Shown here: one piece after another, positions 13,382 through 16,280 of the stretch
How positions within the stretch are numbered: the stretch's first letter is position 1
Layout of the letters: every line of letters starts with the position of its first letter
NCBI GenBank assembly: GCA_934663625.1
Contig: CAKUKP010000071.1
Coordinates: 1-16,280, forward strand
Length of the DNA: 16,280 nucleotides
Direction: 5' to 3'
Source: an uncultured Clostridia bacterium
Lineage (GTDB): Bacteria > Bacillota > Clostridia > Christensenellales > Aristaeellaceae
The notes under the pieces: model-generated
What the model was told of the DNA's origin: nothing
What the model saw: the letters and a program-made list of their open reading frames with translations, nothing else
Databases searched by the model: none
Program-made: the position numbers and the translations under genes

Positions 13382-14146
13382 TTATTTATCGTTATCAAGC
13401 AGCTGCAAAAACGCGCGGGTGCGCGCCTCCTTCGGCTGCTCGAAGAACGCCTTTGACGATCCTTCCTCTACGATCACGCCGTTTTCCATGAACGCCACGC
13501 GATTGGATACATTTCGGGCGAAGCCCAGCTCGTGGGTCACGACCAGCATCGTCATGCCCTCGCGCGCCAGATCGCGCATTACGGAAAGTACCTCGCCGGT
13601 CAATTCCGGATCCAGCGCGGAGGTCGGCTCATCGAAATAGATGATTTCCGGATCGGCCGCCAATGCGCGGGCAATGGCAACGCGCTGCTGCTGGCCGCCG
13701 GACAGTTCCGCCGGATAGGCGTTCGACCGATCCGCGAGCCCGACCTTTGCCAGCATGCGCATGCCCGTTTCGCGCGCCTCGGTCTTTGAAATTTTGCGCG
13801 CGACGACCAGCCCTTCCATGATATTGCCGAGCGCCGTCTTATTCAGAAAGAGATTGTAGCTCTGGAACACGAACGCCGTTTTGCGGCGAATGCGGGCGAT
13901 GTCGCGCCTGGCGATGTGCGCCAGATCAAAGCTTTCGCCGTCGAAGGTCAGCTCGCCGCCGTCGGCATGCTCCAGGAAGTTCAAACAGCGCAGCAGCGTG
14001 GTTTTGCCGGAACCGCTGGGACCCAGAATCGCCACCACGTCGCCCTTGTCCACCTCCAGATTCACATCGCGCAATACCGTCTGATCTCCGAACGCCTTGC
14101 GCACGCCGCGAATGGACAGAAGCCGCTTACGATTTGTGCTTTCCAT
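13382..14146 (-). CDS. Polar amino-acid ABC transporter ATP-binding protein (GlnQ-like)
   Basis: The 254-aa ATPase energises amino-acid uptake at the inner membrane face. Walker A is GPSGSGKT (42-49), the Q-loop is at Q95 (FVFQSYNLF), the signature LSGGQQQR is at 148-155, Walker B IIYFDEP is at 168-174, and the H-loop is H205 (VVTHE). The FQSYNLF sequence and the length fit the HisP/GlnQ group. ATG 14146 is preceded by AAAGGAGG at 10 nt; the ribosome site lies inside the permease gene, whose end overlaps this start by 20 bp. A GTG seven codons upstream would place the ribosome site inside the coding region and is rejected. It is coupled to the permease and followed by the binding protein. Confidence 0.96.
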   Translation of the reverse strand: MESTNRKRLLSIRGVRKAFGDQTVLRDVNLEVDKGDVVAILGPSGSGKTTLLRCLNFLEHADGGELTFDGESFDLAHIARRDIARIRRKTAFVFQSYNLFLNKTALGNIMEGLVVARKISKTEARETGMRMLAKVGLADRSNAYPAELSGGQQQRVAIARALAADPEIIYFDEPTSALDPELTGEVLSVMRDLAREGMTMLVVTHELGFARNVSNRVAFMENGVIVEEGSSKAFFEQPKEARTRAFLQLLDNDK

Positions 14147-14801
14147 AAGAGGACAGCCTCCTTTCACCTGCGCGCTGTATGAACGTCAGCACCGTTGAGA
14201 ACAACAGGTAGATCAGCGCCACCTCGCAGTACAGCGGCAGCATTTCGTAGGTGCGCGCCGCGATGCGCTGCGTGGCCATGAACATTTCCATCACGGTGAT
14301 GTTCGCCGCCAGCGAAGTATCCTTTACCATCGAGATCAGCGAATTGGACAGCGGCGGGAACGCCGTGCGCAGCGCCTGCGGCAGAACGATGCGGCGAATG
14401 ATTTGCAGGTAGCTCATGCCTACGCAGTAGCCGGCCTCCATCTGCCCAACGGGCACGGCCTCCAGCGCCGCGCGCATCGTTTCGGCGCAGTATGCGCCTT
14501 CGTTGATGGAAAACACGATGATGGCCGCCGGAAACGGATCCAGCACGATGCCAACGTCCGGCAGGCCGTAGAACACCACGAACAGCTGCACCAGCAGCGG
14601 CGTGCCGCGGATCACCCATATATAGAAGCGGGCGATTTGCTTGAGTACGCGCACATTTGCAAACTGTACCAGCGCCGTGATGATGGCAATGACCATGGCC
14701 AGCGAAAACGATATAATCGTCAGCGGTATGGTCATGGTAAGCCCAGGCAGCAGGATCTGCCAGAAGGAATCAATCAATAATTGAAGCAAATCGCCGTTCA
14801 T
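14127..14801 (-). CDS. Polar amino-acid ABC transporter permease (HisM/GlnP-like)
   Basis: The 224-aa membrane protein has several hydrophobic helices. It carries the family stretch IRGTPLLVQLFVVFYGLP (about 64-81) and the cytoplasmic EAA loop (EAVPVGQMEAGYCVGMS, about 114-130), which docks with the ATPase. The length is typical of the HisMQ/GlnP permeases, which usually form a homodimer when only one permease gene is present, as here. ATG 14801 is chosen because GGAAAGGA lies 7 nt upstream and the N-terminus then starts right before the first helix; upstream in-frame starts have no ribosome site and would overlap the promoter. It is the first gene of the operon and overlaps the ATPase gene by 20 bp. 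Confidence 0.94.
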   Translation of the reverse strand: MNGDLLQLLIDSFWQILLPGLTMTIPLTIISFSLAMVIAIITALVQFANVRVLKQIARFYIWVIRGTPLLVQLFVVFYGLPDVGIVLDPFPAAIIVFSINEGAYCAETMRAALEAVPVGQMEAGYCVGMSYLQIIRRIVLPQALRTAFPPLSNSLISMVKDTSLAANITVMEMFMATQRIAARTYEMLPLYCEVALIYLLFSTVLTFIQRAGERRLSSYGKHKS

Positions 14802-14843
14802 GTCGCTGTCCTTTCCATGCGGCGTAGCCGCTGTATGGATTTT

Positions 14844-14852
14844 AATATAGCA
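14844..14852 (-). promoter_or_regulatory. Possible extended -10 promoter for the amino-acid ABC operon
   Basis: On the minus strand TGCTATATT (14852-14844) forms an extended -10 about 43 nt before the permease ATG. The -35 position is poor. No other good pair is visible nearby, so this is the best but uncertain candidate. Confidence 0.45.
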
Positions 14853-15052
14853 CCACACTGTTTTAAATGCCATCCGAATTCCGAGTATTTTCATTCAGAT
14901 TTGATGCGAAAATCGTTAATTCTTGCGCGCTGCGGCAAAAACGCATGGAGAAATACTTTTACGGGGAAGGCTCGCGGCATACGCAGGATGACGCATGCGC
15001 CGCCCGCATTTGGCGCCGGTACACATTCGGATAATACTTTAACAATTCCGGC
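14853..15052. other. Divergent intergenic region with no gene seen
   Basis: This is the central part of a 371-bp gap between the permease and radical SAM genes. Small open frames exist on both strands but lack ribosome sites and family-like sequence. No tRNA or known riboswitch shape is recognisable. It contains the second copy of the 15-mer (15033-15047), a related aaatactttta at 14951, and a weak GCGCC/GGCGC hairpin near 14997-15016. Confidence 0.5.
15033..15047. repeat. Second copy of the 15-mer found at 11272-11286
   Basis: An exact copy of aatactttaacaatt ends 5 nt before the -35 of the radical SAM gene promoter. It contains TTAACAA, which resembles half of a Rex operator, but the other half is not convincing. 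Confidence 0.5.
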
Positions 15053-15081
15053 TTGAAGAACCTTGCTTTTCATGATAAAAT
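15053..15081 (+). promoter_or_regulatory. Predicted sigma-A promoter for the radical SAM gene
   Basis: TTGAAG (15053-15058), a 17-nt spacer and TAAAAT (15076-15081), with TG one base before the -10, make a strong candidate. Transcription would start near 15088 and give a leader of about 85 nt. Confidence 0.7.
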
Positions 15082-15101
15082 CAATAGGTAATATTACAAT
15101 C

Positions 15102-15157
15102 CCGAAAGTGCGGCTTTCGGCGGCAGGGGCGCATACCGCAATCGCGGTAAAAGCGCC
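15102..15157 (+). promoter_or_regulatory. Two-hairpin 5' leader of the radical SAM gene
   Basis: Two stems follow the predicted start point. The first is ccgaaag/ctttcgg (15102-15108 with 15114-15120, 5-nt loop). The second is a two-part stem, ggcgc/gcgcc (15128-15132 with 15153-15157) enclosing taccgc/gcggta (15134-15139 with 15144-15149). The second ends 4 nt before the GGAGG ribosome site, so it could affect translation. It matches no riboswitch I recognise. Confidence 0.5.
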
Positions 15158-15172
15158 AGTTGGAGGAAATTC

Positions 15173-16280
15173 ATGGATTTATCCGATCGCATTGAAGCGT
15201 TAATGGCGCGGGTACAGAAGCCCGTGCGCTATATGGGCGGCGAATACGGCGCGGTGATAAAAAATCCCGCGGACGTGCGCGTAAGGTACGCCTTTCTGTT
15301 TCCGGACACCTATGAAATCGGCATGTCGCATCTGGGCATGCGCATTCTGTATTCCATCATCAACAAGCGCGCGGACGCATGGTGCGAACGCGTTTTCACG
15401 CCGTGGGTGGATATGATCGCGGAAATGCGCGCGCAGCAGGTGCCGCTGTTCACGCTGGAGAGCCGCACGCCGGTACGCCAGTTCGATCTGCTGGGCATCA
15501 CGCTCCAGTATGAAATGAGCTTTACCAACATTCTGGAATCGCTGGATCTGGCGGGCATTCCACTTTTGCAGAAGGATCGCACGGGGGATGATCCGTTCGT
15601 GATCTGCGGCGGCCCCTGCGCGTTCAACCCCGAACCGCTGGCGGATTTTGTGGATATGTTTGCCATCGGCGATGGCGAAGTGGAAACCAATCAGACCATC
15701 GATGCGTACATCCGCTGGAAGGAAAGCGGCGCGCCGCGCGCGGAATATCTGAAGATGTGCGCGTCGATCCCCGGAATCTACGTGCCGAGCCTGTACGATG
15801 TAACCTGCAACGCCGATGGAACGGTTGCTTCCGTCACGCCCAAGCCGGAAAGCGGCGCGCCGGAAATTGTGCGCAAGGCGATGATCCCCGATCTGGACGC
15901 GGCGGATTATCCGGAAAAGCTGATCGTGCCCTACGGCGAAATCGTGCACAACCGCATCATGCTGGAAATCTTCCGCGGCTGCACGCGCGGCTGCCGGTTC
16001 TGTCAGGCGGGCATGCTGTATCGCCCCGTGCGCGAGCGCAGCGCCGATCATCTGATGGAAATGGCGCGCAAGCTGGTGAAGAATACGGGCTATGATGAAA
16101 TTTCGCTGATGAGCCTGTCCAGCGGCGATTATTCCTGTCTGCCGCAGCTGGCGCACCGCATGGTGGAGGAATTCGCCGCGAAGCGCGTGAAGATCTCGCT
16201 GCCTTCGCAGCGCATCGACGCGGTGCTGACGGATACGCTGAAGGAAACCCAGAAGGTGCGCAAAACGGCGCTGACACTCG
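15173..16280 (+). CDS. B12-binding-type radical SAM protein, TIGR03960-like (N-terminal part)
   Basis: The gene starts at ATG 15173 with GGAGG 6 nt upstream and stays open to the right edge, giving 369 codons; family members are about 600 aa, so the C-terminal part is missing. The N-terminal half (to about residue 240) resembles a cobalamin-binding-type domain (YAFLFPDTYEIGMSHLGMR; FVICGGPCAFNPEPLADF; FAIGDGE). The radical SAM centre follows: C270, C274 and C277 in RGCTRGCRFCQAGM, which bind a [4Fe-4S] cluster for S-adenosylmethionine cleavage. SLSSGDYSCL fits the next strand. The reaction is not known to me. In Clostridia this family often precedes a DUF2344 (TIGR03936) gene and the ribonuclease G/L21/L27 genes, which would lie to the right. 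Confidence 0.9.
   Translation, partial: MDLSDRIEALMARVQKPVRYMGGEYGAVIKNPADVRVRYAFLFPDTYEIGMSHLGMRILYSIINKRADAWCERVFTPWVDMIAEMRAQQVPLFTLESRTPVRQFDLLGITLQYEMSFTNILESLDLAGIPLLQKDRTGDDPFVICGGPCAFNPEPLADFVDMFAIGDGEVETNQTIDAYIRWKESGAPRAEYLKMCASIPGIYVPSLYDVTCNADGTVASVTPKPESGAPEIVRKAMIPDLDAADYPEKLIVPYGEIVHNRIMLEIFRGCTRGCRFCQAGMLYRPVRERSADHLMEMARKLVKNTGYDEISLMSLSSGDYSCLPQLAHRMVEEFAAKRVKISLPSQRIDAVLTDTLKETQKVRKTALTL

Noticed and set aside
15028..15045. Rex-like operator (TTGTTAA...TTAACAA)
   Set aside because: Only the right half matches; the left half matches at four of seven positions, and the copy at 11272 has even less.
14781..15073. Small open frames in the permease/radical SAM gap (plus 14781-15056, minus 15073-14891)
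   Set aside because: No ribosome sites, they overlap promoters or neighbouring gene starts, and the predicted peptides look random.
1..16280. CRISPR arrays, transposases, phage genes, tRNA or rRNA
   Set aside because: No regularly spaced repeats, inverted-repeat-flanked transposase, integrase or RNA gene structure was seen on either strand.

Overview
This window looks like a chromosomal segment of an anaerobic, endospore-forming Firmicute (Clostridia; a gut lineage such as Christensenellales or a relative is my guess). The evidence is a complete spoIIAA-spoIIAB-sigF operon, strong GGAGG ribosome binding sites, a moderately GC-rich genome that keeps TATAAT-type promoters, and oxygen-independent enzymes (an iron alcohol dehydrogenase, a double [4Fe-4S] aldo/keto reductase, a radical SAM protein). 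There is no phage, transposon, tRNA, rRNA or CRISPR array. The DNA reads as ordinary, densely packed core and metabolic genome.

Region 1 (1-5981) is a carbohydrate or polyol locus. On the minus strand lie a sugar-type periplasmic-binding protein and the start of its ABC ATPase, which runs off the left edge. Divergent from these on the plus strand is a Gfo/Idh/MocA oxidoreductase plus a xylose-isomerase-like TIM-barrel protein, closed by a strong hairpin. A second transcription unit follows, with an iron-containing (YqhD/BdhA-like) alcohol dehydrogenase and a second Gfo/Idh/MocA oxidoreductase. The shared extended -10 element (TGATGYTATAAT) in front of the two plus-strand units suggests co-expression. 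The pathway is plausibly: import, oxidise at a ring or chain carbon, isomerise or epimerise, then reduce an aldehyde by-product. The substrate cannot be named from sequence.

Region 2 (6015-11182) is the sporulation and cell-wall block: a class A penicillin-binding protein (minus), then divergently spoIIAA, spoIIAB and sigF, then a convergent diaminopimelate decarboxylase (lysA). SpoIIAA and SpoIIAB are the phosphorylatable antagonist and the kinase/anti-sigma pair that release sigma-F in the forespore. sigF has no ATG, GTG or TTG near its expected start and probably begins at a CTG that overlaps the spoIIAB stop. sigF and lysA overlap at their 3' ends by 11 bp.

Region 3 (11303-14801) holds an aldo/keto reductase with two [4Fe-4S] motifs, preceded by a polar amino-acid ABC transporter operon. 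In transcription order this is permease, ATPase, lipoprotein binding protein, on the minus strand. The operon ends in a hairpin whose base overlaps a near-consensus promoter for the aldo/keto reductase gene.

Region 4 (14802-16280) is a 371-bp divergent intergenic region with two promoters and a structured 5' leader, followed by the first 369 codons of a B12-binding-type radical SAM protein (TIGR03960-like) that runs off the right edge.

I found no clearly new defence or mobile system. The most notable points are the unusual sigF start, the compact spoIIA/lysA arrangement, the unassigned sugar locus and several regulatory structures.
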